Below, one piece after another: positions 44,087-53,146 of a DNA stretch of 64,000 nt. The stretch covers positions 653,995-717,994 of the forward strand of contig NZ_GL892005.1 in the NCBI RefSeq assembly GCF_000213575.1, given 5' to 3'. A program made the translations under genes and the position numbers. The DNA is from Dysgonomonas mossii DSM 22836 (lineage in GTDB: Bacteria; Bacteroidota; Bacteroidia; Bacteroidales; Dysgonomonadaceae). The notes beneath the pieces were generated by a model that did no database searches, was not told the DNA's origin, and saw only the letters and a list, made by a program, of their open reading frames with translations. The first letter of the stretch is position 1. Every line of letters starts with the position of its first letter.

Positions 44087-45682
44087 ATGAAACGAGATAA
44101 TTATATAAAACAAATAGCAGATAAATCTCTAAGATGGGATTTTGTTGTTGTCGGTGGCGGGGCAACCGGGCTTGGTGCTGCGGTTGATGCTGCTTCACGA
44201 GGATTCAAGGTAGTGTTGTTGGAGCAGGCTGATTTTACAAAAGCTACTTCCAGTCGCAGCACAAAACTTGTGCATGGCGGTGTGCGTTATTTGGCACAAG
44301 GAGATGTTAGCTTGGTTGTTGAGGCTCTTCGCGAAAGAGGATTAATGAAAAAGAATGCACCACACCTAGTAAAGGATCAGCGTTTTATCATCGGAAATTA
44401 TAAATGGTGGGAAAAGCCATTTTATACAATAGGTCTTACTATTTATGACCTGTTGGCAGGCAAGAGGGGTTTGGGGCGTTCTTTGCCAATGAGTAAGAAG
44501 GCTGTAGAATGTGAGATACCTCAAATAAATAAGGCTCGATTAAGAGGAGGTGTTGTTTATCATGATGGGCAGTTTGATGATTCTCGTATGGGGATTAACT
44601 TGATGCAGACTGCAGCTGAACAAGGTGCAGTTGTGATTAATTATGCTAAAGTGACCAATTTGATAAAGGACGATTCTGGCAAAATTTCAGGAGTAAATGT
44701 TTATGATGAAATGGGTAAGCAGACATATTCGCTAAAAGCAAAAGTTGTAGTGAATGCTACCGGAATATTTGTGGATAGCTTGATGAAGATGGATGCTCCC
44801 GAAAAAGATAATATAGTTCGTCCGAGTCAGGGGGTTCATCTTGTTGTAGATAAATCGTTTTTAGGAGGAGATACAGCAATAATGATCCCAAAAACAAGCG
44901 ATGGGCGTGTTCTGTTTGGTGTGCCATGGCACGATAAGGTTGTTTTAGGTACAACCGATACTCCATTAAAAGAATTTGTTCTGGAGCCTCAGGCACTGGA
45001 AGAGGAGATAGAATTTATTCTTAGGACTGCCGGAGAATATTTAGCGAAGAAGCCGACACGGAACGATGTTCTTTCTGTTTTTGCAGGCTTGAGACCTTTG
45101 GCTGCGCCTAAAAAAGAATCTGACGGTAAGAAAACAAAAGAAATATCAAGAAGCCACAAAATTGTAATATCAGATAGTGGGCTCATTACTATTACAGGTG
45201 GTAAGTGGACTACCTATAGAGATATGGCCCAAGATGTTATCGATAAAGGTATTGCTATAGGGGGATTGCCTCGCAAAGAATGTGTTACCAAAGAATTGCG
45301 AATACATGGATACAAGGAAAAGGTCGACAGGTCTAATTTTAACTATGTTTACGGAAGTGATATTGATAAGATCGTTGAGCTTCAAAATCAGTCTCTGAAA
45401 TTTGCCGAAAAATTACATCCCGATTATGATTATACAGTTGCTGAGGTTCTGTGGGCTGTTCGAGAAGAAATGGCTTTGACTGTAGAAGATGTACTTGCAA
45501 GGCGTTTTCGGATTTTGTTTTTAGATGCACGTGCAGCTATTGATATGGCACCCCAAGTTGCCTCGATTATGGCTATAGAAATGGGGAAAGATAAGGAGTG
45601 GGAAGAGACCCAAGTTCATGAATTTGTGGAATTAGCCCAGCATTATTTGTTAGTAGACTATAAGCCGAATTATATACCTTAG
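44087..45682 (+). CDS. glpD: FAD-dependent glycerol-3-phosphate dehydrogenase (GlpD type)
   Basis: A 531-residue flavoenzyme oxidising glycerol-3-phosphate to dihydroxyacetone phosphate and passing electrons to quinones at the membrane. The ATG at 44087 is preferred over an upstream TTG that would fall inside the promoter. The FAD Rossmann fold is GGGATGLGAAVDAASRG near residues 20-36, followed by SSRSTKLVHGGVRYL, and substrate and FAD contacts recur in GLRPLAAPK and TITGGKWTTYRDMA. First gene of an operon with glpK 45 bases downstream. A second, GlpABC-type system follows 4.6 kb later. Confidence 0.92.
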   Translation: MKRDNYIKQIADKSLRWDFVVVGGGATGLGAAVDAASRGFKVVLLEQADFTKATSSRSTKLVHGGVRYLAQGDVSLVVEALRERGLMKKNAPHLVKDQRFIIGNYKWWEKPFYTIGLTIYDLLAGKRGLGRSLPMSKKAVECEIPQINKARLRGGVVYHDGQFDDSRMGINLMQTAAEQGAVVINYAKVTNLIKDDSGKISGVNVYDEMGKQTYSLKAKVVVNATGIFVDSLMKMDAPEKDNIVRPSQGVHLVVDKSFLGGDTAIMIPKTSDGRVLFGVPWHDKVVLGTTDTPLKEFVLEPQALEEEIEFILRTAGEYLAKKPTRNDVLSVFAGLRPLAAPKKESDGKKTKEISRSHKIVISDSGLITITGGKWTTYRDMAQDVIDKGIAIGGLPRKECVTKELRIHGYKEKVDRSNFNYVYGSDIDKIVELQNQSLKFAEKLHPDYDYTVAEVLWAVREEMALTVEDVLARRFRILFLDARAAIDMAPQVASIMAIEMGKDKEWEETQVHEFVELAQHYLLVDYKPNYIP

Positions 45683-45727
45683 CATATGGAGTGATTGCAG
45701 AAAAACTAATCATATAACCAATATACC

Positions 45728-47218
45728 ATGGAACAGAAATACATTTTATCATTTGATGCCGGCACTACCAGCTCAAGAGCTATCGTCTTCAATCGTAAAG
45801 GAGAGATATGCTCTGTAGCCCAGAAGGAGTTTCCGCAAATTTTTCCACAGAGCGGTTGGGTAGAGCATGACCCTCTCGAAATATGGGCTTCGCAAGCTGC
45901 CGTAGCTGCTGAAGCTATTACAAAAATTGGAATCAATGGTACGAATATTGCCGGAATCGGAATTACCAATCAGCGGGAAACTACTATTGTCTGGGATCGT
46001 GAAACAGGAGAGCCCATATATAATGCTATTGTGTGGCAAGACCGAAGAACATCCGAATATTGTGATGCACTGAAAAATGAAGGACTACTTCCTGTTATTA
46101 AAGAAAAAACAGGACTGATTGTTGATGCATACTTCAGTGCAACAAAAGTAAAATGGATACTGGATAATGTTCAGGGTGCGAGAGAAAAAGCAGAAAAAGG
46201 AAAATTGGTGTTTGGTACGGTTGACACTTGGATTGTATGGCAACTAACAAGAGGCTCAGTACATGTTACCGATGTCTCGAATGCTTCACGTACAATGTTG
46301 TTCAATATTCATACTTTACAGTGGGATAAAGACTTGCTCGAGTTGTTTAACATACCGGCAAGTATGATGCCTAAGGTATGCGCTTCTAGTGAGGTATATG
46401 GACATACACGAACTACAATTTTTGCCTCCAAAGTCCCTATTTCGGGTATTGCCGGCGACCAGCAAGCTGCGCTCTTCGGACAAATGTGCCTTGAACAAGG
46501 AATGGTAAAGAATACATACGGAACAGGTTGTTTCATCTTAATGAATACAGGGAATAAGCCTGTTGTCTCAAAAAATAATCTAATATCTACGATAGCATGG
46601 CAGTTGGATGGAAAAACAACTTATGCTCTCGAAGGAAGTATCTTTGTTGGTGGAGCAATAGTGCAATGGCTCAGGGATGGGCTTAAAATTATAAACTCTT
46701 CTTCCGAAATAGAGGAATTGGCCACGCAGGTAAAAGATAATGGAGATGTGTATTTCGTGCCTTCCTTGACTGGCTTAGGCGCTCCTTATTGGGATCAATA
46801 TGCACGGGGTACAATTGTTGGAATATCGCGAGGAACTACTTCTGCACATATTGCCCGAGCTGCACTCGAAGGTATTGCTTATCAGACTATGGATGTAATC
46901 AATGCAATGATCTTGGATGCAGGCGTAGGGCTTAAAGAGCTCAGAGTAGATGGTGGTGCTGCAAAGAATAATTTATTGATGCAGTTTCAAGCAAATGTAC
47001 TTGGGCAAACAGTAATTCGTCCACAAACTACTGAAACCACAGCTTTGGGGGCTGCTTACCTCGCCGGGCTTGCTGTTGGCTATTGGGATAATGTAGAAGA
47101 GATAAAGAGTCAATGGCAAATTGATACCAAATTCGAGCCTGATCTTAAGATTGATATGCATTTGGCTAAGAAAAAATGGTCTGAAGCTGTTTACCGTGCC
47201 CAATCGTGGGTGAGATAA
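45728..47218 (+). CDS. glpK: Glycerol kinase
   Basis: A 496-residue FGGY kinase phosphorylating glycerol with ATP and trapping it in the cell. The N-terminal phosphate loop [13 protein letters not shown], the [12 protein letters not shown] substrate loop, GITNQRET and the FGGY signature region with [13 protein letters not shown] are all present; length is standard. The start sits in ATATACCATGG, a context repeated at glpF, which suggests shared translational control. In an operon between glpD and glpF. Confidence 0.97.
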   Translation: MEQKYILSFDAGTTSSRAIVFNRKGEICSVAQKEFPQIFPQSGWVEHDPLEIWASQAAVAAEAITKIGINGTNIAGIGITNQRETTIVWDRETGEPIYNAIVWQDRRTSEYCDALKNEGLLPVIKEKTGLIVDAYFSATKVKWILDNVQGAREKAEKGKLVFGTVDTWIVWQLTRGSVHVTDVSNASRTMLFNIHTLQWDKDLLELFNIPASMMPKVCASSEVYGHTRTTIFASKVPISGIAGDQQAALFGQMCLEQGMVKNTYGTGCFILMNTGNKPVVSKNNLISTIAWQLDGKTTYALEGSIFVGGAIVQWLRDGLKIINSSSEIEELATQVKDNGDVYFVPSLTGLGAPYWDQYARGTIVGISRGTTSAHIARAALEGIAYQTMDVINAMILDAGVGLKELRVDGGAAKNNLLMQFQANVLGQTVIRPQTTETTALGAAYLAGLAVGYWDNVEEIKSQWQIDTKFEPDLKIDMHLAKKKWSEAVYRAQSWVR

Positions 47219-47236
47219 TGCTCTAATCTATATACC

Positions 47237-47932
47237 ATGGGACAAGATATATTATTCGAATTTATAGGCACAGCTATACTCATCTTATTGGGTGCGGGTG
47301 TTTGTGCAAATGTTAATCTCAAGAATACATTGGGTAACAGTTCCGGTTGGGTTGTGATTTCTTTCGGTTGGGGTTTGGCCGTTTTTGTTGCAGCGTATAT
47401 TTCTGCTCCATATTCGGGAGCGCACCTTAATCCGGCTCTTACTATCGGTTTGGCTATTGCGGGCAGTTTCAAAGGAAGTGTAATCGGATATATTGTAGCG
47501 CAGATGTTAGGTGCTATAGTAGGTGCATCTTTGGTTTTTCTGATGTATAAACCTCATTTTGATGCCGAAGAAAATCCAAATGCTAAAAAAGGTGTTTTCT
47601 GTACCGGACCTGCGATAAAAGCTTATACCTATAACTTTATCAGTGAAGTAATCGGAACATTTGTCCTTATGTTCGGAGTGCTGATGGTAGGTGGTGCTCA
47701 GATAGATGGGCCACTTCCGGTGTCGTTACTTATAGTATCTATAGGTATGTCATTGGGGGGAACTACCGGATATGCTATTAACCCGGCTCGTGACCTAGGA
47801 CCGCGCATCGCACATGCAATACTACCTATAAAGAATAAAAGAGACAGCGATTGGGGCTACTCTTGGATACCTGTTCTCGGACCGATAGTTGGTGCTGCCT
47901 TAGCTTCGGGACTATATTTATTAATCAAGTAG
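47237..47932 (+). CDS. glpF: Glycerol uptake facilitator (aquaglyceroporin)
   Basis: A 231-residue six-helix MIP channel for glycerol diffusion across the inner membrane. Both NPA boxes are intact: HLNPALTIG near residues 74-82 and YAINPARDLGPR near 178-189; the Asp after the second NPAR is typical of glycerol-conducting members. It follows glpK by 18 bases and shares the TATACCATGG start context. Confidence 0.96.
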   Translation: MGQDILFEFIGTAILILLGAGVCANVNLKNTLGNSSGWVVISFGWGLAVFVAAYISAPYSGAHLNPALTIGLAIAGSFKGSVIGYIVAQMLGAIVGASLVFLMYKPHFDAEENPNAKKGVFCTGPAIKAYTYNFISEVIGTFVLMFGVLMVGGAQIDGPLPVSLLIVSIGMSLGGTTGYAINPARDLGPRIAHAILPIKNKRDSDWGYSWIPVLGPIVGAALASGLYLLIK

Positions 47933-47987
47933 AAACTATATCTAATACCAAAATCTAGTTGTTAAAACCTTTTTAAATTACTAAGTT

Positions 47988-48941
47988 ATGAAAAAGATTA
48001 ATTTTATGCGTAAGGCATTATGTCTTGCGGTAGTGATGATTTTGACTTCTTCGTTCGCTTTAACGGCTCAAACATACCGTTATATAAAAGGCTGGCCGAA
48101 AGAAGCGAACGATCGTATCGAGAGCTTTTTGAACTCTACGATTACGATGAAAGAACGTAAAGTCGCCATATTTGACTGCGACGGTACATTGTTTGGTCAG
48201 GTTCCTTACTATCTGGCGGATGAAGCTCTTTTTAGTTTTGCTCAAAAAACTTATGGAAATAGAACAGATAAAGAAGCAAAAGAAAAAATGGCAATTGTAG
48301 ATGATATGCTTCATGGAAAAGATAATGTAGGAATTGCTTATGTACAAAAGCGTGTGAGATTTTTTGCCGGATTATCTCCTGAAGAAATATCCACAATAGG
48401 CAATGATTGCTATCACGAAAAATTTCAAGGGAAATTCTATCCTGAGATGAAAGAATTCTTGGCAAATCTGCAAGAGTATGGAATCGAAATATGGGTGTTG
48501 ACTGCATCTCCCGAGTTTTTATATCAACGCTTTGTTCACGAGCAACTTGGTATTCCGGTAGATCGTATTATCGGAGTGAAATCTGCTGTAAGAAATGGAA
48601 AGACAACAGACGAATTAGTATTGCCAACACCACAAGATTGGGGGAAGGCTGAAACTATTCATACGTTTATTAAAGCTCGTCCGATTATTGTTGGTGGTAA
48701 TAGCCGTGGTGATATGGAAATGATGGATGAGTCCGTAGGATTGAAGTTGATGGTTAACCCTGATAATGTGAAGATAGAAAAAGAACATGCCGGAAATATG
48801 GAAGGTATGACAGTAAAGCAATATTGGGATAAAGATCCGAACTGTGTTATTGTTTATTGTAACGATGTTCCTGAAGGAAACTATAAATATACAACTCAGG
48901 AATGGGGTGTGAAAGTTAATAAAACCAATAAGAAACAATAG
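47988..48941 (+). CDS. Exported HAD-family phosphatase in the glycerol operon
   Basis: A 317-residue HAD-superfamily hydrolase with a signal peptide ending SFALTAQ, so it acts outside the cytoplasm. The nucleophile pair is Asp63/Asp65 in IFDCDGTLFG; motif II is LTASPEF and motif IV GGNSRGDMEMMDE. It resembles the phosphoserine-phosphatase-like branch. Its position between glpF and a porin gene suggests it dephosphorylates glycerol-phosphate-type compounds so that glycerol can enter by GlpF; this is inference. Two bases separate it from the porin gene, so translation is coupled. Confidence 0.85.
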   Translation: MKKINFMRKALCLAVVMILTSSFALTAQTYRYIKGWPKEANDRIESFLNSTITMKERKVAIFDCDGTLFGQVPYYLADEALFSFAQKTYGNRTDKEAKEKMAIVDDMLHGKDNVGIAYVQKRVRFFAGLSPEEISTIGNDCYHEKFQGKFYPEMKEFLANLQEYGIEIWVLTASPEFLYQRFVHEQLGIPVDRIIGVKSAVRNGKTTDELVLPTPQDWGKAETIHTFIKARPIIVGGNSRGDMEMMDESVGLKLMVNPDNVKIEKEHAGNMEGMTVKQYWDKDPNCVIVYCNDVPEGNYKYTTQEWGVKVNKTNKKQ

Positions 48942-48943
48942 TC

Positions 48944-50116
48944 ATGTCTAGTTGTAGATTAACTATATTGGCTGCTCTTTCTCTGTTTTCATTTTCTTCA
49001 TTGTTTGCTCAGTCTGTGGATGTGAAAATCGCAGACGAAACCGTGAAAATAACTCCAACGGGTCGCTTTTATTTTGACGGAGCAACTTATATAGAAGACG
49101 GAACAGACCTAAGTAATGGAGTAGCTATGCCGGATGCCCGGATAGGACTGAAAGCGAAATATAAAAGTTTCGATATGAAAGTTGATCTCGGATTTGCCGG
49201 AGGGAAAGTAGGTTATAAAGATATTTTCTTGCAGTATAATCTGAATAAAACATCTTATGTTAGAGGCGGACATTTTGCCGAACCATTCGGTATCGATCAT
49301 ATGGAGAGTTCTGCTAACATCAAGTTTATTACTGCCAACGCTACATCGTTTGCATTCTCTCCGGGAAGAAAACTGGGAGTTGAGTATATTGGTTGGAATA
49401 AATATGCATGGGTAGGAGTCGGTGCATTTGCTGATGGCGACTCTATGAACAATTCCATCGAAGGCGATGATGGCTATTCGGCTACAGGACGTGTTGTATT
49501 TAATCCGTTGCAGCAGGAAGGTAAAATATTCCATATAGGATTAGCCGGTTCTTACCGTAAGGCCGATGCTAATGGCTTAGATGCTAACGGTGTACAGAAG
49601 CCGAAAGTAATCAGCTATGGAAGTTCGTTGATCACAAATGTAGAAAAGCGTAAATTTATTCAGGCGAGTATATCAAATGCCGATTATCAGGCTAAATATG
49701 CTGTAGAGCTTATCGGAGCATACGGACCTGTGTATCTTCAAGCTGAATATTTTCATAGCAATGTAGAAAGAAAAGATGATCTGCCTGCATATAAAGCCAG
49801 TGGGGCTTATGCTCAAATCGGTTTTTTGGCTATTGGGGGTAATTATACTTATTCATCTTCTTGGGCGAGGATGGGTACTCCAAAACCGAAGTCTTTAGAA
49901 TTTGCATTGAGATACAACTATACCGATCTTGATAATAAAAACTCAGGGATAAAAGGAGGGAGAATGAGCGATTGGACGTTTGCCGCAAATTATTATTTAA
50001 ATAAATATATAATGTTAAGATTAGACTATTCTAATATTTCTTTAGGTAATACAAATCCTTTAGCTGCAGGAGAAACTATTAATGCTATTCAAGGTAGGCT
50101 TCAAGTTGTCTTTTAA
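48944..50116 (+). CDS. OprO/OprP-like porin
   Basis: A 390-residue outer-membrane porin with signal peptide ending SLFAQS. It has the phosphate-selective porin O/P pattern: a RFYFDGATYIEDG first strand, PDARIGLKAKYKSFDMKVDL, RGGHFAEPFGIDHMES, FSPGRKLGVEY and a barrel ending GRLQVVF with terminal Phe. Family members pass anionic or small solutes. Located at the end of the glp operon, it probably lets glycerol phosphates or glycerol cross the outer membrane. A terminator follows. Confidence 0.85.
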   Translation: MSSCRLTILAALSLFSFSSLFAQSVDVKIADETVKITPTGRFYFDGATYIEDGTDLSNGVAMPDARIGLKAKYKSFDMKVDLGFAGGKVGYKDIFLQYNLNKTSYVRGGHFAEPFGIDHMESSANIKFITANATSFAFSPGRKLGVEYIGWNKYAWVGVGAFADGDSMNNSIEGDDGYSATGRVVFNPLQQEGKIFHIGLAGSYRKADANGLDANGVQKPKVISYGSSLITNVEKRKFIQASISNADYQAKYAVELIGAYGPVYLQAEYFHSNVERKDDLPAYKASGAYAQIGFLAIGGNYTYSSSWARMGTPKPKSLEFALRYNYTDLDNKNSGIKGGRMSDWTFAANYYLNKYIMLRLDYSNISLGNTNPLAAGETINAIQGRLQVVF

Positions 50117-50149
50117 TTATATATAGTTTTATATATTAACATGGCAATG

Positions 50150-50187
50150 AGAGGGTAGATTTAATTTCTATCCTCTTATTTTATTTG
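50150..50187 (+). terminator. Terminator at the end of the glpD-porin operon
   Basis: AGAGGGTAGA (50150-50159) pairs with TCTATCCTCT (50167-50176), one G-T wobble, 7-base loop, followed by a T-rich tract. It separates this operon from glpABC. Confidence 0.65.
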
Positions 50188-50194
50188 CTAAATA

Positions 50195-50238
50195 TTTCGA
50201 TATATTTCTTTTATGTTTCGAATAGTTTCGTATATTTG
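50195..50238 (+). promoter_or_regulatory. Operator-promoter of glpABC
   Basis: TTTCG sites start at 50195, 50216 (TTTCGAA) and 50226. The first two are 21 bases apart, as in the glpD array, and the third one helical turn further. TATATTTG (50231-50238) directly follows the third site and is the -7 element; the leader is about 18 bases. Repressor binding would cover the whole promoter. Confidence 0.65.
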
Positions 50239-50262
50239 TGGATCATCTTAAATGTTATTCTT

Positions 50263-51879
50263 ATGAAATATTCTTCAGATATTTTTGATGTTATAGTCAT
50301 CGGTGGAGGAATTACCGGAGCAGGTCTTGCAAGAGATTGCTCCCGTAGGGGATTGAATGCTGTTTTGCTTGAGCGTTACGATATATCTACAGGTGCTACA
50401 GGGCGCAACCATGGATTGTTGCATAGTGGTGCACGTTATGCTGTAACAGATAGGGAGTCAGCCGAAGAATGTATCAAAGAAAATATGATATTAAAACGAA
50501 TAGCGAGCCATTGCATCGAAGAAACTAATGGTTTATTTCTAACACTTCCCGAAGATGATCTGAATTATCAGGCGAAGTTTGTAGAGGCTTGTAACATTGC
50601 AGGGATAAGAGCCGATATAATAGATCCAAAAGAAGCACTCTTACTCGAGCCCTCAGCCAATCCTTCGATAATAGGAGCAGTAAAAGTTCCTGATGGATCG
50701 GTAGATCCGTTTCGGTTGACGGCATCCAATATGATAGATGCAAGAGAGCATGGTGCAAAGATATTGACATACCATGAAGTAATAGGTATGCTAATAGAGC
50801 AGGATCGCATAATTGGAGTAGAGGTATTTGATCATAAAGAGAAAGAAACAAAAAAGATATACGCATCGATTGTTGTCAATGCCGGAGGAATCTGGGGACA
50901 GCATATTTCTATGCTTGCAGGTGTTACAGTGAAAATGTTACCCGCCAAAGGTTCTCTATTGATTTTTGGTCACCGTGTTAATAACGTGGTGCTTAATCGA
51001 TGCCGAAAACCTGCCGATTCGGATATTTTGGTTCCGGGGGATACTATCTCCTTGATCGGTACAACATCGATGAATATTCCATACGATGAAATTGATAACA
51101 TGACTGTGACTCCTCAAGAAGTCGATATTCTGATCAGGGAAGGAGAGAAGCTTGCCCCACGATTGGCGCAAACTCGTATTTTGAGAGCCTATGCCGGAGT
51201 CAGACCATTAGTTGCATCCGATAATGATCCTACGGGACGAAATGTTAGTCGTGGTATCGTACTGCTAGATCATGCTGAACGTGATGGGCTGCAAGGATAT
51301 GTAACGATAACGGGAGGTAAGTTGATGACTTATCGTTTGATGGCGGAATGGGCAACAGATCTTGTGTGTAAGAAATTGAGTGTTTCGTCGCCATGTACTA
51401 CGGCTGAAGAGAAATTGCCGGGATCTCGAGAAAATATAGAAGAAATAAATAAAAAAATAATTTCGTTGCCCGCTACGCAACGAAAAGCTGCGATATATCG
51501 CCATGGAGATATGGCCGAAAAGCTTATGGATAATACACAACTAGATAACAGTCTGGTTTGTGAGTGTGAGGGCGTATCGGTAGGCGAAGTAAAATATGCT
51601 TTGGATGAATTGAATGTGAAAAGCCTTGTCGATCTAAGGCGAAGAACACGCATTGGAATGGGGACTTGTCAAGGAGAGCTTTGTGCTTGTCGGGCATCCG
51701 GTGTAATGAGAAGTACCGAACGGTTTTGTACCAAAAGAGCAAAACTTGATTTGTCTTCTTTTTTGAATGAACGTTGGAAGGGTATTTATCCTATAGCATG
51801 GGGCGATACTTTGCGTGAAAGCGAATATACTGCTTGGATTTATCAAGGTGTGTGCGGGTTAGATTCAGTTGAAAAATAA
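50263..51879 (+). CDS. glpA: Anaerobic glycerol-3-phosphate dehydrogenase subunit A
   Basis: A 538-residue FAD subunit of the three-part enzyme oxidising glycerol-3-phosphate under anaerobic conditions. The ATG at 50263 is chosen because upstream in-frame codons overlap the promoter. FAD fold: VIGGGITGAGLARDCSRRG near residues 11-29, GRNHGLLHSGARYAV follows. The C-terminal domain has the Cys pattern of BFD-type [2Fe-2S] domains: CECEGVSVGEV, then GMGTCQGELCACR. glpB follows 8 bases later. Confidence 0.94.
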   Translation: MKYSSDIFDVIVIGGGITGAGLARDCSRRGLNAVLLERYDISTGATGRNHGLLHSGARYAVTDRESAEECIKENMILKRIASHCIEETNGLFLTLPEDDLNYQAKFVEACNIAGIRADIIDPKEALLLEPSANPSIIGAVKVPDGSVDPFRLTASNMIDAREHGAKILTYHEVIGMLIEQDRIIGVEVFDHKEKETKKIYASIVVNAGGIWGQHISMLAGVTVKMLPAKGSLLIFGHRVNNVVLNRCRKPADSDILVPGDTISLIGTTSMNIPYDEIDNMTVTPQEVDILIREGEKLAPRLAQTRILRAYAGVRPLVASDNDPTGRNVSRGIVLLDHAERDGLQGYVTITGGKLMTYRLMAEWATDLVCKKLSVSSPCTTAEEKLPGSRENIEEINKKIISLPATQRKAAIYRHGDMAEKLMDNTQLDNSLVCECEGVSVGEVKYALDELNVKSLVDLRRRTRIGMGTCQGELCACRASGVMRSTERFCTKRAKLDLSSFLNERWKGIYPIAWGDTLRESEYTAWIYQGVCGLDSVEK

Positions 51880-51887
51880 TTATAATT

Positions 51888-53138
51888 ATGAAGTTTGATA
51901 CGATTATAATAGGAGGTGGATTATCGGGGCTTGTTTGTGGCATCAAATTGGCTCAACAGGGAGAACGTTGTGTTATTGTATCTTCCGGACAAAGTGCTTT
52001 ACATTTTTCTTCCGGTTCGTACGACTTGTTGAATGCTTTGCCTGACGGAACAGCAGTCAATAATCCTTTATCCGCTTTGCCCGATGTAATAAAGCAAATG
52101 CCGAACCATCCTTATGCAAAACTGGGAGCAGACCGTTTTAAACGTTTGGTTTCTGATGCTGAAATTTTTTTTACAAATGTCGGGCTACCTATGTTTGGGA
52201 ATGATGATGTGAATCACTATCGAATTACTCCAATGGGGACATTAAGACCAACATGGCTGACCTCTTTTGGCTTTGCAACAAGTGAACGAATGGATAGTCT
52301 CAGATGGAAAAAGGTTTCAATATTCAATCCTTTTGGCTTTCTTGATTTTTATCCGCAGTTTATAGCTGATGAGTTCTTGAAGCTAGGTACAGAGAGCGAC
52401 ATTCATTTGTTTGATATTCCCGATTTAGATTATCTCAGGCGTAATCCGACCGAAATGCGATCAACTAACATTGCTCGGGTTTTGGATCGAAATATAAATG
52501 TTGTAGCTAAAATATTAAATGATAAAAGTGCAGATAGCGAAGCTATTATCTTACCGGCTTGTATAGGGCTTAATTCAACAGCCTTTCAGGATTTACAAAA
52601 GGATGTAAATAAACCAATTTTATTGATTCCAACAATGCCGCCTTCTATTGTTGGGATTTATACACAACAATATCTTCACGATTATTTTTTGAAGCTGGGC
52701 GGAGTTTATATGCTTGGTGATAGCATTAAAAAGGCAGATATAGAGAATAATACGATAAAGAGGGTTTATTCTTTCAATCATGGAGACATTCCTTTCGTGT
52801 GTAAGAACTATATTTTGGCTACCGGAAGCTATTTCAGTCAAGGGCTGATTGCAACATCTGATCGGATATATGAGCCGATTTTTAACTTAGATGTTAGTTA
52901 TTCAGATAACAGGCAAAAATGGTATAACCTAAAAATGTTTGATGCGCAGGGTTATCAGCAGTTTGGTGTTAAAACAGATAGTAATTTCAGAGGACTTTTG
53001 AACGGAACTGCATTGGGTAATCTATATGTTTCAGGAGCTATCCTTGAAGGATTCAATCCTATAAAAGAAGGCTGTGGAGCCGGTGTATCTATTCTGAGTG
53101 CACTAAGTATAGCCGAAAGCATAATAAAAAATAAATAG
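51888..53138 (+). CDS. glpB: Anaerobic glycerol-3-phosphate dehydrogenase subunit B
   Basis: A 416-residue flavoprotein subunit of the GlpABC complex. Its FAD-binding fold is IIGGGLSGLVCGIKLAQQG near residues 6-24, followed by the typical FSSGSYDLLNALPDG, and ends with GAILEGFNPIKEGCGAGVSILSA (written here as two parts, GAILEGFNPIKEG and CGAGVSILSA). Between glpA (8 bases) and glpC (8 bases), one operon. Confidence 0.93.
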   Translation: MKFDTIIIGGGLSGLVCGIKLAQQGERCVIVSSGQSALHFSSGSYDLLNALPDGTAVNNPLSALPDVIKQMPNHPYAKLGADRFKRLVSDAEIFFTNVGLPMFGNDDVNHYRITPMGTLRPTWLTSFGFATSERMDSLRWKKVSIFNPFGFLDFYPQFIADEFLKLGTESDIHLFDIPDLDYLRRNPTEMRSTNIARVLDRNINVVAKILNDKSADSEAIILPACIGLNSTAFQDLQKDVNKPILLIPTMPPSIVGIYTQQYLHDYFLKLGGVYMLGDSIKKADIENNTIKRVYSFNHGDIPFVCKNYILATGSYFSQGLIATSDRIYEPIFNLDVSYSDNRQKWYNLKMFDAQGYQQFGVKTDSNFRGLLNGTALGNLYVSGAILEGFNPIKEGCGAGVSILSALSIAESIIKNK

Positions 53139-53146
53139 GGAGAATT

